Below, in pieces: positions 1 through 11,600 of a DNA stretch of 64,000 bases. Both the position numbers and the translations under genes were made by a program. Origin of the DNA: Apostichopus japonicus (taxonomy: Eukaryota; Echinodermata; Holothuroidea; Aspidochirotida; Stichopodidae). Every line of letters starts with the position of its first letter. Positions within the stretch are counted from its first letter, which is position 1. The stretch covers positions 16,064,821 through 16,128,820 of the forward strand of contig NC_092578.1 of the NCBI RefSeq assembly GCF_037975245.1. The letters run 5' to 3'. Below the pieces are notes generated by a model. The model did no database searches. It was not told the DNA's origin and worked only from the letters and a program-made list of their open reading frames with translations.

Positions 1-58
1 CTATGCTTTCCACGTATGATATGCAAGCTAAAATCTGATTCAACATATCTGAACTTAC

Positions 59-139
59 CTTTACTATCACAGCTTTTCTGCCAGCGAAGCGTCCTGATAG
101 AACTAGCACAACACGCCCTTGCTTCATGAACTTACCCAT
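59..139 (-). CDS. RPL27: Ribosomal protein L27 (eL27), N-terminal coding exon, partial gene
   Basis: Component of the cytosolic 60S ribosomal subunit. Reading the minus strand from the ATG at 139, 27 codons give [20 protein letters not shown] followed by RKAVIVK, which is the conserved start of animal eL27 (a KOW-type fold). The exon ends at 59 and is followed by a consensus donor GTAAGT (58-53), so the remaining ~110 residues lie off the left edge. An acceptor (CTTTCAG ending at 144) sits four bases before the ATG, so the first exon is noncoding, as in other animal RPL27 genes. That exon is not securely located. A weak candidate is a pyrimidine-rich start followed by a GTAACA donor, on the minus strand at about 1388-1424. 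The gene is divergent from the ceramide synthase gene. Confidence 0.93.
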
Positions 140-143
140 GATG

Positions 144-2150
144 CTGAAAGGCAAGAACACCACAAAAAACAAATAAATAAAAATAACAAATTTTCATTCA
201 TGCAAACTATGAAGGCTTCAAACTCTTGACCAAATTCCTCAAACATTTATTGCTATCTACATGATGTTATACTAATACATTGTCCCATTGGCACCGAGTG
301 TCAGCAATTTTATACTATGTTTATTTAATGCTTCGCTCTTGGCTTCGGCGTAGTCTATGACAAGTTCATTATTTACCGAGCCTGTATCCATCCTGAAACA
401 AGTGATAGTATGATGGTATACTGTAAATTTGCAATTAGTAAGGGCAATAACTTTCTTTTAGAGGGTAGCACTGATGACCATCTCATTGATTTTGCTAAGC
501 TATTAAGTTCCTTTAAGTAATGTGATTTCATCAATGGACCAAAATCCACCATGAATAGAGAGAATCATACTCGTAAAAGTGGTCAGTCAAACTGCATGAA
601 ACAAGGAAACTTTCTTAACTTCGCGCATGCTATAAAGTGTATTGTACAAACCCGCTGAATATGTGATACAATCCACAACAGAGTTTCAAATTCAACATAC
701 AAAGTTTACGTTTCTTAGTTTCACTGTAAGAAGTTTGCTATTTTTTCAAGGCTTTGTAGCATAAAATTGGAAATGCAAAAGTGGTGAAAATTTAACTAAC
801 AACAATGCAATACAGTCTCTTGTATAACTGTAAGAGCAGCTACTTAAAGTGATATATAAGTATAACACAGTAGTATACGCGAATTTACCGTATTCTACCA
901 TATACTGTAGTGTAGGGCCCTCATTAGCAACATTAGGCCTACCCTAGGCCTAACGTTGGGCTATGTTAGTTGTTACTGTTTGTCATTCATCGAAGCGGTA
1001 GGGTATGTAAGCCTCAGTTTCCTTACGTAGGCCTATGTCTATTCTATTTCATAGGCTAAGTTAACGGAGGTTAACAACCATGGATAGACTTGATTGAGGC
1101 CTGAGAGCTTGGCACTGTTAACTAGCGAGTATCTAGCCTAACGGTATGTACCAACGCTTTATATTACACAAAGTTACGATTAGGCTATACACAGGATACA
1201 TCTTGAACCCTCTTAAAACCCTTGCGACAATGGACTCCCTAATGTCGCATTCCTGGCAAAAGTCAAACAATTTTCGGGCTCAATACTGAGGAATGGACAT
1301 TGGGAACGAATGAAAATACAATTTGTGTAATATTCACACAGATTAGCATGATATTTTTGGATTGATATTCCACTCAGCAGATTGTTACCTTTGGGATTAT
1401 TGGCCGAATGAAAAAGGCAGGTTAAAGTTCATTTTGACATGTAAAAGCTAGCAATCAGTCGTTTGCATTGCCGAGAGGAAATTAGCAAGCATTCATCATA
1501 TGGAACGCCAAATTGACACCCTAGTGAGTGTAATAATAAAAAAAAAATGAACGGTAAATGAAAGGTACACAACGTCAATAAAAACAAAAACCTTCTTTGT
1601 ACAAACCTGCACGATGGTAGTTAAGTATGGCCACGAACAATTTACAAGGTGTAGAGTGTAGATTTATTAATATAGCACCATTTAACTTAAAATATGCCAA
1701 CTCGTTCCCCTAGATTTGTGTAAACAAATTTGTTGTTAAATTTAAAAAGCGCCCTTCGGTTGTTTGAAACATTCCAATACTACAATTTGTGATACAGAAT
1801 GTAGGCTACGAAGATTCATTTTCAGAGAATTTCGCGGTAAATGGTGATACCCCACCCCAATGAAATCAAATTCACGTGTCCCGCTTCCTCTCGAAGTCTG
1901 AGCTCACCATATTTGACCCAAGTTCCGACAACCCTCTTGGAAGCGGTTATTTTTTTTAATATTGAATTCTCATTTTCGCATCACAGATTCCTAGATTATT
2001 TCAAAAGCACTATACGGAGAGTTAATTTTTACCTACAAACATATTTCCAAACATTGAGAAAGTTAAGATTAGGCAATAACTTAATTCTGCTAAGCCTGGT
2101 ATGAGTAAAAGAGCCTATGGAAAACATTAGCAAATTATATTGATAAGATA
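144..2150. other. RPL27 first intron and upstream region; no coding signal
   Basis: On the minus strand this should hold the RPL27 5' intron, its noncoding first exon and its promoter. I see no conserved protein reading frame. The 87-residue frame at 1841-2104 has no recognisable domain and no splice context. The sequence is AT-rich and unique-looking, with several GGCCTA-rich patches between 930 and 1060. Confidence 0.5.
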
Positions 2151-2745
2151 TGCTCTAGGACCAGCGGAACCCTTGGCTTCCTAAGTAGGAATTTGCGCTC
2201 TTGCCCAACAGAATTACGTGAATGGGCCTATATGTCTATGTGTCGTTCTACTCTTGAATATGCACTCAGATTTGGGACCCTTATAAGGTCTCTGACCAAG
2301 ATAAAATAGAAAATATTCAAAGAAGGGCAGCACGTTTTGTAACTCGTGATTTCCGTGGGCAATCCAGCGTCACTGAGATCTTAAAGACTTTGAAATGGGA
2401 ACCCCTCATAGAAAGAAGGAAAAGGGCCAGACTCATGCTTTCTTTATCAAATTATCAATGGCCTAGCATGCAGTCCCAAACGTAACTAATCCCTTCTTGA
2501 AACCAGGCAGGCGTGGCCGCTATATACTCAAATTCCACATAATCATCGTGCTTTTCAGTATAGTTTCTATCCTAGGACTGTAAAAGACTGGAATACGCAA
2601 TCCTTGGCCGTTAATGAGAGCCCTAGTCTTGAGGTGTTTAAAACTAGATTGCCCACGCATTGTTACTAGCACTGCTGCGCTGCGTACCAACATCGATCGG
2701 TGTGATACCCGAGAGGGGTTTTTAACGAGCACCTAACAGAAACAG
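2150..2745 (+). mobile_element. Non-LTR retrotransposon (CR1/Jockey-like LINE) 3' remnant
   Basis: Three pieces of the C-terminal part of a LINE reverse transcriptase are readable in different plus-strand frames. About 2168-2290 gives a TLGFLSRNLRSCP-type stretch with a following LEYA. About 2297-2455 gives DQDKIENIQRRAARFVTRDF and then SSVTEILKTLKWEPLIERRK. About 2560-2688 gives QYSFYPRTVKDWNTQSLAV and ends at TAG. These match the ordered block downstream of the catalytic palm in CR1/Jockey-type elements: LEYAxxVWDP, IQRRAARFV, LxWxxLxxRR, FxPRTIxxWN. At least two frameshifts separate the pieces, and the catalytic YxDD region is absent, so it is a 5'-truncated dead copy. An AACAGAAACAGAAAG tail near 2732-2747 marks the probable 3' end. 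Confidence 0.85.
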
Positions 2746-3061
2746 AAAGAAAATGTTACAATATACTCTATTATTTGGGGTAACATTAATTATTGTAATT
2801 GTTGACTCAAGTTAATGACTTGCGCTTGAGTGGTAGTAGTAGTATGTGTGATATTGTGTGGTGTCGGAAAGGAAAATTAAATGAATTGGCAAGTCGCAAT
2901 TTTCCCTTTCCAAATTCAAGATTTTAATATGCTACAAATAATTACAACAGGATTTGCGTAACCCCCGCCCACCCCTCCCCCACCCCCAGTGGCGGAGCTA
3001 TAGGGGTATTGGTCAAGGGGGACGCGAATGGTCTGTAGGGGAGCTTTCGATAGTATCTAAA

Positions 3062-4761
3062 CAGTGGCGTCGCCAAGGGGGGCACGTGCCCCCTCCCCTG
3101 GAAAACCTAGTGCCCCCCGAGTGCCCCCCATCTGAGATTTGGGTTGGTAAAAAAATATATATATATTATGTTATATTCAACTCCCATCTGAGTTGGTTTT
3201 TCATAAGGACAAAGAAGCACAGTAATTCGTATTTTCTTCAAATGAGCTGCGAAAAAATGAAAAAGTGTACCCTTGAACGTCGGGTATCGCAACCCGCGCC
3301 ATCACAACAGGTGTCGATATTTACACTTAATGTGTCAGTGCTCACGCCATACCAGCGGATATACACGTCCGCTTCGCGAGCTACATGACTGTAAGAAGGG
3401 AGGGTACTGCAATATGTTGCCTTGGTCTGAGGTTAACAGGTTGTTATAAGCTGACGAAATGTGAGAATGTGAGGGTCCGCAGGCACCATACTTGCTTATA
3501 TTTGTGGACCCATATATTAACCCTGTTGTGTAGGGGGTGCAGAGGTAATTTGAGGTCAGATGCTTGTTGGAACAAATGGCGAATGTTCACACCTGCATAC
3601 TGAGCCATACTCGATGTGTGATCAAACTTTGGATTGCATGGTGAGATCCCTGATAGGAGCCAATAACGATGCTCGAACCTGTTACATCTTAATAGATAAT
3701 GGGCGAAAACGAGGACAAGAAAGGAGTCGGGGGTCATGCACACATTAATTCAACAAATGTAGGTTCTATTGATATAGGGTTAGGCATAATATCGACAGCA
3801 TGTGGTTCATATCCTCTGCAAAATTCTGCGCCTTGTTAAAATTATTACCTCAAAAATAGCAATTTCTGGAGATATCTTCAGATCGAATTAAGCATCAAAT
3901 GTGGCAGCATTTTGCATCTCCGTATGCGAAAATTTTCCAAAGGGGAGGGGGGCAGTGGCGGCGGAACCGGGGGGGGGGGGGCTTGGGGGGCTCAGCCCCC
4001 CAATGAAAAAGTTGAGGGGCAATGCATGATAAGCCCCCCAATATTTACCAAGGCTCCGAAACGTGCATCTGCCCATTTTTTCAATGCATACTTGTCGATC
4101 TGTCCGATGCACACGTATACTATATAGGTGTAATAATTTTAGTAAATGCTGGGGGATCCTCGGCCCGTCCTCTGGCTATAGACCACATTGTCACCCCAAC
4201 CGCGTCTTCACGCCCCGTGAAAAGTGGAAGCAGTGAGTGTGAGTACCGGTATGCGCAACACAACTTCGTCTTAGGCCAATGACTTGCTTCATTTCAGCCA
4301 GTTCTCCAACATCCCCTTACTACACTCAAAAACGTCTTTGCGACTACACTACTAGTAATAGCTACTCTCTTAAAACACCATCGAATATACAAATTACAAT
4401 GTTTTTACAGACTTTTACGTGCAATCTGAGAAATTGCAGGCTTGAGACCCATATTTTAGTTCTAGGTATTCGCAGCATAAAACACTCGGGAACTTGTGCC
4501 GTTTCCGGCCATCTGGGGGTTTGAAAAACCCAAAATTTTCTTGTACGTTCCGCGCCAACCGATGGTGGCGCTCCGCTTAGATAGTCTCTGCACATTAGCC
4601 CCCCCCCCCCAATAATTTTCCCGTTCCGCCGCATCTGGAGGGGCACCCCCTCCCCTTAGACCCCTCCCCCAGGACGGCGATCCGTATCCACCTAAGTGTC
4701 CCCATCAAATGCTGGTGCCCCCCTGTGCCCTCCCAGACTGAAAAGTCTGGTGACGCCACTG
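3062..4761. mobile_element. Middle hAT-like element inserted in the outer MITE
   Basis: The left end CAGTGGCGTCGCCAAG (3062) and the inverted right end CTGGTGACGCCACTG (ending 4761) share 13 of 15 terminal bases. Both subterminal regions carry GGGGGGCAC-type blocks. The flanks (TATCTAAA left, GCCGGAAA right) do not make a convincing 8-bp duplication, so the two ends might belong to different copies. Excluding the innermost element at 3953-4637, about 1.0 kb remains. Reading frames here (for example 2954-3388) are short and not recognisable. Confidence 0.55.
3953..4637. mobile_element. Innermost hAT-like element of the nested stack
   Basis: The left end CAGTGGCGGCGGAACCGG (3953) pairs with CCGTTCCGCCGCATCTG ending at 4637. 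Both ends are followed inward by a long G (or C) run and a CCCCCCAAT-type block. The flanking octamers GAGGGGGG and GAGGGGCA agree at six of eight positions. Length is 685 bp, with no transposase frame. It lies wholly inside the 3062-4761 element. Confidence 0.6.
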
Positions 4762-5000
4762 GCCGGAAATGACCCTTTCCTGGCCTTGCTAATTTGCAAA
4801 TAAACGAAGAATAAATAGGTGTCATCGCCAACAAAATGTGACAAATGTCAATAGGTAGATGAGAGCGCAATGAGAAAGTAAATAATCGCGAATAATTAAA
4901 AAGTGGTAAAAAGCTGAAAAGGGCGCCAGCAGTCCATTTGAGTCCGTCAGGGGGGGGGGGGGGTCATCCGCCCCCTGACTGTATGGAAGCTCCGCCACTG

Positions 5001-5470
5001 CCCACCCCCCCCCCCATTCATAGGGTCGTGGATGTGAACTGTCTAATTTTATTAACAACATACCCCATCTAACCGATTTGTGCGAAAGCTAATTAGTGCC
5101 ATATGAAATATATTTCAATTTGTGCTACAAAATATTACTGCATTCATACAAATGATTAATTCATTGATATCCTACGAATTACCGGTTATACATTTTAAGA
5201 ATGAATTAATCATTCATAAGAAAGATATGATTCAAATATTTTTTCGAATAGCTTTTGTAGATTCGAGTTATGACAGATAAGGTAGCCCCAACTCTGGCAA
5301 CCAAAAAATTTGTGAATATGTTGTATGGTAATTACGCACTGAGCTGGCTCGTCAGTAGTCACTGTAGTCCATGTGCGTAATTTCGAAGCCATTCACAAGC
5401 AGCGGTCTGGAAGCAGACGACAGGTAGAAAACTACGTGCTGATCAACTGTTGAAACCAACTCATAAAATA
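5001..5470 (+). promoter_or_regulatory. Presumed promoter and 5' leader of the ceramide synthase gene
   Basis: This sequence separates the nested transposons from the ceramide synthase start. I see no clear TATA box. An in-frame TTG at 5450 precedes the ATG but is not a plausible eukaryotic start. The transcription start cannot be placed from sequence alone. Confidence 0.3.
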
Positions 5471-5640
5471 ATGGAAACACCATTTGGATGGTTTTGGAAC
5501 GATCAATTTTGGCTTCCAGAAAATGTATCGTGGGGTGATTTGAAAGACAATGGAACGATAAAATATCCCCATTTAGAGGACTTTTATTATGTTTTACCGT
5601 TTGCTCTAGTTTTGATTGTTGTTCGTGGTTTCTTTGAACG
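5471..5640 (+). CDS. CERS: Ceramide synthase coding exon 1 (residues 1-57)
   Basis: Starts at the ATG giving METPFGWFWNDQFWLPENVS and ends in ...VVRGFFE plus two bases of an Arg codon. The donor is GTAGGT at 5641. It encodes the lumenal N terminus with the N18-V-S glycosylation sequon and the first hydrophobic membrane segment (VLPFALVLIVV). Confidence 0.95.
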
Positions 5641-8600
5641 GTAGGTGACCTAACGCACTCTCATCACATCATATTTCAATATAAATTGAATATGATACCC
5701 GAACATTTTGACTCATTCGTTGTCAATTTATTGTAACTTCCTCGACTCGCCTGTGAGTCACTGCGAAGTACGTAGGGATAGATAATGTTACGCTATTCAG
5801 CCTACACTCAAGCTGGTGTGCTAATGTGGTAGTAGTACAGTAGCCTACTGACTGAGTTTTTAAAAATGTTAAGCTAGTCAATAACTTTCTTTTTTATCTA
5901 GCTAAGTGAATTAGCTTGATGCCAGTAGTATTTGTAATAATAAAGTTTGTAATAATAAAGTTTGTGATAAAGCTACATCCAGCCCTGACTAGACCTAGTT
6001 ATGCTTTTGCATTATTACAGCTTTACAACTTTTTGATTGAATACTTGTGAAAGATTGACAATTGTTTTGACCTCCATTGTAATTGATAATGGTTACGCCC
6101 CTCTGTCAAGCCCAAAGGTCAAAGTAAAATTTAGGGCCCAACAAGTATAAACATGTCAGTAGGCCTAACTTCACTAGTTAACTCGAATTCAAATCACACA
6201 TAAATTTGCTCACATATCTCAGCTTATTTAGGCCTATACTGTAGTTTTCAACATAGGTGCTCAAAAGGATTGTCATTTACAGAAATAAATAGTGTAGGCC
6301 TGTATATTGTCAGAAGGTAGGAATTGCTGTAATGTAATTGACAGCATTCAATTTCAAAGTTAAATATCCAAAATTCAAAACTATTCAGCGTAATGTTAGC
6401 AAAAGCCTTAATGTACAGGTACAGTACAAATAAGGGATATCCCTGTTCGATCCCCGGAGGAAAGTAGGGTGAGCAACTTTTGGTTTTACTAGAATAAACT
6501 GTTTCTGTTTACATCAGCAGAGTGTCAAAGATCTTACTTTTTAAATTTTTGATCATTTCCCAAATGTTGGAGACTTCTGGAAAAGGTGTGAATTTTTGTC
6601 AAGAAGGTTCTGAACTGTAAAATAAGTAAGTAGCATAAAATGCCAAAAAGATATATATAAACACTATTTGAAGAGTAAATCATTAAACAGTGTGGGACAC
6701 TTAGAAGGTAATCTCTAGTACTGGAAATCGACTTCCAGATAAGGATCCTTATCTGTAGGCAAGTGTCTCCTAATGGTTCAGATGAACACATCTAATACCT
6801 TATTTGTAATGCATTATCACTATCAGATGATGTGTTTCCTGCATTTGATTACTTGAACAATCATTTAAATTAGGTGTTACCCTGCATTTAAGATGAGTAC
6901 TTACATGTTTTATCTTATAAGGTAAAATACTGGATATTTGCACACATTCTACCACGTAGAACAGATTTTCCAATCAAGCACTTAAAAACATGCTTGTTTT
7001 GCTTTATAAATGGCCTGGCAAGATTCAGCTCAAGCACACTATTATTTGTGATAGGAAAAATGAACAGTCTCATCACCATCATTAACCCTGTGAAGCCTTA
7101 CTTGATACATAACTTTTTGTCAAAGACCTGTTATCACATTGTGTGTGTGTGGGGGGGGGGGGATTCATGGTATTTGGAGATAGTTAAACATCAAACTGTA
7201 CCTTGGACCATACAGTATATCTAATTGTTGGAAATGCTGGGTCCAAATTTGTGTATGAGTCAATACAATATAGTTTCACTTTATTCTAATTTCATTAAGC
7301 CAGCCTTCACACAATTGCTGAAATTAAAGTCTTATTAACACAGAAAAAAAAGTATCCCCTCCCCCTCCCAAAAAATATGATGTTAAGCATTACTGTCTTG
7401 ATAATTTCAATTAAAAATCAAACAAGCAAGAATATTAAGTGTGGTTAAGTGAAGTGAAGTGGGTCACATCAGTGCACTTTATTTCTAGTACACTTTATTT
7501 CTTGAGTGCACTTTACACTTACATTTTACTTCTTTAGTGCATTTTACTTCTAGTGCAATCTACCTCTAGTACATATATGAGTGAATTGATATGCCTATCT
7601 TTTACTATGGTCATAGCCATTATAAATCTTTGCATGAAGAAAAGAAGAAAGTGGGTTGTGAAAGTCATGCAACAGTGCTGTACAATTTCCTTCCTATTCA
7701 CACAGCTTTAGCAATGCTGTCATGATCATGGTACAATTAGTTTCCTGTGAGAAATCTGTTAGATATCAATTGCTGCAGGATACAGTCAAAAAGGTTGGGA
7801 ATCGTAGCGGGCGGTTTTGTATGGTATTGGTTTAGTGCTTTTACTTGGCACTAAGTAAGTCAAAAAGTACAGTTTGTGGAACCTAGTGTGATCATTACAT
7901 TGAGTCAATAAATATTGGGGAGGAGGGTAGGAGAGTTTGATGGTGGTGGTGTTGGAAGAAGGGACACAGGGATAAACACCAACATTTTGGGACACAATCA
8001 TCTCATGTTTATTAATATAAAGTGCCCAAAAGACAACAGATGTACAGTACGTAGGCTATGTATATATGGCTATCCTAAATACCCCAATTCGATCTATTTT
8101 GGGGACTTTAAATCCTGTTTGGTGTTTCCAAGTTGACACAGAATTTGATAGGCGTACAATTTGCAATGCCAGACTTTTCCCTGGTGCTGTAGTGGGAATC
8201 ACTCAGTATGTGTTCTGGACACTTCAGCAATCATGTGTTTTGCAAGCTCAGCTACATACTGTGGTTATGGTATTCCGATACTAACAATATGCCAATTCTA
8301 CTTCCTTGTAATATTCCATGCTCATGTCTAAATAAACCCTCAAATCTGACTACCATAGCTTGTGAATGGTGTTTAATTGTACAAAGTGAAAAGCAAGACC
8401 TACAGTAACATATAAGTTTTACAGTAGGTCAGCTAACATTTACAGTATACACTTGCATCCATTAAAGTCTAGACCCTTTCCTGGGACAGGCTTTCATAGT
8501 CATTTTAGCTAAAATAGTATATTATCAAAAACACACTCACAAGTTATTCCGATAGTTCAGTATGAAACAAAAATCACTGCAAATTTCTGCTTGAGTAAGT

Positions 8601-11600
8601 TGGACAACATCAAATGTTGACTGCTTTCGATTTAGAGAACTGTTTAAATAGGTTTTGGACATATAATTGAACAAAAGCCTGTATCTGCAACATAGTTGGC
8701 TAACCTTGAAAGAAAGTTACAACAGAACACCAGAATAGAAAATGGTTTTCTGTCGATAAACGTTCATTGATTCACATTTAGTACACAAAGCTACTCCAAG
8801 AGGGACCATAGCATAAAAGTGATGAACCTAATATGTGCAAGCTTGTGCATTATAATTTTGTCAGTCTTCCTTTAATATAGATCTTGCTTTGAACAATGGA
8901 AATGGCGTTCCCTTTTAAATATGATACTGTTTGTATGTACATGTCATGTGTAAATCTAACAGGAAGCAAACAACTTGTATACATAATACATTTAAAGAGG
9001 CTAAATATCTATTACCGTGCACTTCATGTAACTTGTACAACATGTGTCCATCTGGCTTGGATCTACTGAAGGCAGTGTATTTCCTATTAAAATATGGTCA
9101 ACATACAGTATGACCATTGACATTAAATTTCATGGCTTCACACTTCCTCGAAAAACAATTGATTCCTGTGGTCGTTTGACCTACAGTTTCTGTACAGAAC
9201 GCTATAAATAAATCTACCAGTTGTTTCCTGGTTTTATATATAAACTTACAATATATTACATCTTAAATAAATATCATTACTAGTTTGAACCAAAGATATC
9301 TTATATCAGCTTTAGAGAGAACGATGCAAACTTCTAGGTTTGATGCTGTTTTTATTACAACATAGAACTACTGTATGGCATCTAACTAGATACACATGAA
9401 TGCTCATCTCTGCATGTTGATTCCCATCAATCTTGCATTGTACAGTAAGATTGACTGCACTCCTCTCTTACCTGTCTGGACTCTACTATTGCACCCTTCA
9501 AGTACCCCCCCCCCACCCTCCTTCCCTTCCTTCCTCCTTCCGAATCTACAGTTTGGGTATCAATCTGTGTGCATTTGCTCTTGATATAACCATCTGACGT
9601 TAATCTTGGTAGCCCTTAACTTTTAACTTCCCTTTAGTAATAATATATAAAGTACTACACAAGTCCACAAACTTTAGACACAACTATAGTAACACAATGT
9701 ATAATTTGCATATCAAATGTAAAATCAGCAAAAAGAGCAATGTTTTCATTCCAAACAAAATTGTGACATACTGTATGGTTACAACCGAATGTCATGAAGA
9801 AAAATAAAAGTGCTAAGGAGTTTTCCCAGATATTGTGCAGTAGTCAAAAGTTCACTGTAAAATTACTTCAACTTCTCATGGCTGAGACTGGTTGCCATAC
9901 AAAATTTCTGTTGTCAAGTACATTTTTAATATGTACAAAACAACATTTCTGGCCAGAGCTTGCACAATTAAAGGGTGTGAAGACTCGTGCAAAAAGAAAC
10001 GTCTAATGCCGGTAATCTGACCTAGTTTCGAATGAGGTGTAACAGAAGTATTAGACACAACCATCGATCCCAGAAAATAGTCACACAGCTTACTACCATC
10101 GGTAATTAGACACTAGTGTACAATCAGTACATACAGCTGCGGTCAATACCCACAGCACAGTGTACCAACGATACAGCGATGGACATCTCAGGTCCAGCTA
10201 AAGATAACAAGGTATCACGTTTCATTACTGTCTTCATTTTGTAGCGACACGAACAAAACGTCACTTGCAAGCAACAGAAGTTAACTTTATCAGATGGTTG
10301 CACGCGGTTTGGGGCGAGTCTTCAATGCCTTTAAGGTTTAAAGGAGTTCCAAATTTTACAATTTTAGCCACTTGGGGGAAAAAAAATTGACCTTGGCTTA
10401 TAAAATATCTACCGACTAAAACCAAGCTCTCGCTGTCATTTTCCTGAATTGTAACACACATTGGTTACTGTACAGATTTGTGAGAGTAGCCAGATAACAC
10501 TTGCTGATAATAGGCAGTATATTAAATGCTGTGCCTATGTTTGGAACAGATATCAAGCCAATTCTTTGACTGATGATTGTTTAATTGCATTATTTTGCAT
10601 TATATAGCATGTGACGAAAAATTGTGAAATATTACTGTAAGGTAACTTGTAATTAAGTTTTTTGATGGATTTTAAAATAAAGACACTTTTTTCCTTTGAT
10701 TTCTTGCAGCTTTATAGCCAGACCCCTTGGAATTGCTCTTGGAGTTCCCACGAAACACTCATCAGTTGTTAAACACAATGCCTTTCTTGAAAGAATCTTC
10801 ACAAAGGAAACGAGAAGGCCAGACGGTAATAGGATAAAAGGTCTTGTAAAGCAACTTGATTGGTCAACTAGAGAAGTTGAGAAATGGTTTCGAAAAAGAC
10901 GCTTCCAGCAACATAAAGTGAAAATTGATAAATTCACGGAAAGTTGGTGAGTACAGTATGTTAAGTTTTTGACATAATTTATGTTTTACATAGATGCAGC
11001 CTGCAATACGTTCAATAACATGCTACCATGCTGAAAGAGTTCTTTATTCAGTTACAGAAATATGTTTGGTTGAAAAAATTTTCTGGCAAACTTTCAATTT
11101 GTGACTGTCTTGTACGAGTACTCATTTTGATACATTTTACAACATTTTGTATGGCAAACAGAGTTGTAAGTGACATCATGGCAGTTATAGAACTTAATGA
11201 AATTCATGTTTCCGGTGTCCGTGTTTTCAGTGTCTGGATAAACTTTTTGTGATGTTTTTATCCCTCCCATTTTTGACAAAGTGATCAGTCATACGATACA
11301 TGTCTGATTTTCACTTCTCGTGGCAAACATCAGGACGTTTGCAAAAATTACAGAGTGCCGTCCATCACAAACTGTTTGATTGAAACCAACAGAAGGCATT
11401 GCTTATATGCATAATTTTATTAGCTGTTTTGAAGTTATCTATATGTTTCATATATAAACGGTACTATAGTACTAGACCTTTGAGCTGTGTAAATATATAG
11501 CCCAGGCAATAGCTTGCGAGATTAATAAAATGAGATGTTATGAAGCTGCTGCGCCAGCTATTGTATGTGGCATATCCGTTACATTTTCAAAGTATTGTTT

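Larger units (their letters stand above)
2987..5000. mobile_element. Outer hAT-like MITE of a nested stack
   Basis: The left end CAGTGGCGGAGCTATAG (2987) is mirrored by GAAGCTCCGCCACTG ending at 5000. The eight bases on each side are identical, CCCACCCC at 2979-2986 and 5001-5008, which is the target-duplication length of hAT transposons. The flanks are C-rich, so this match is weaker evidence than it would be in complex sequence. Without the inserted element at 3062-4761, about 314 bp of this element remain. No transposase frame was seen. Confidence 0.7.
5641..10709 (+). other. Ceramide synthase intron 1
   Basis: A 5.1-kb intron without recognisable genes. It holds a degenerate short tandem repeat at 7460-7575, G runs at 7149-7160 and one copy of the TTAA MITE family at 9968-10334. 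The remaining reading frames (for example 6994-7224, 8066-8284) look random. Confidence 0.85.

Noticed and set aside
3054..4769. Target duplication for the middle nested element (TATCTAAA against GCCGGAAA)
   Set aside because: Only the last three bases and little else agree, so it does not support an 8-bp duplication.
5450..5470. Upstream start for ceramide synthase giving seven extra residues
   Set aside because: The codon at 5450 is TTG; the ATG at 5471 has a strong context and matches the family's N terminus.
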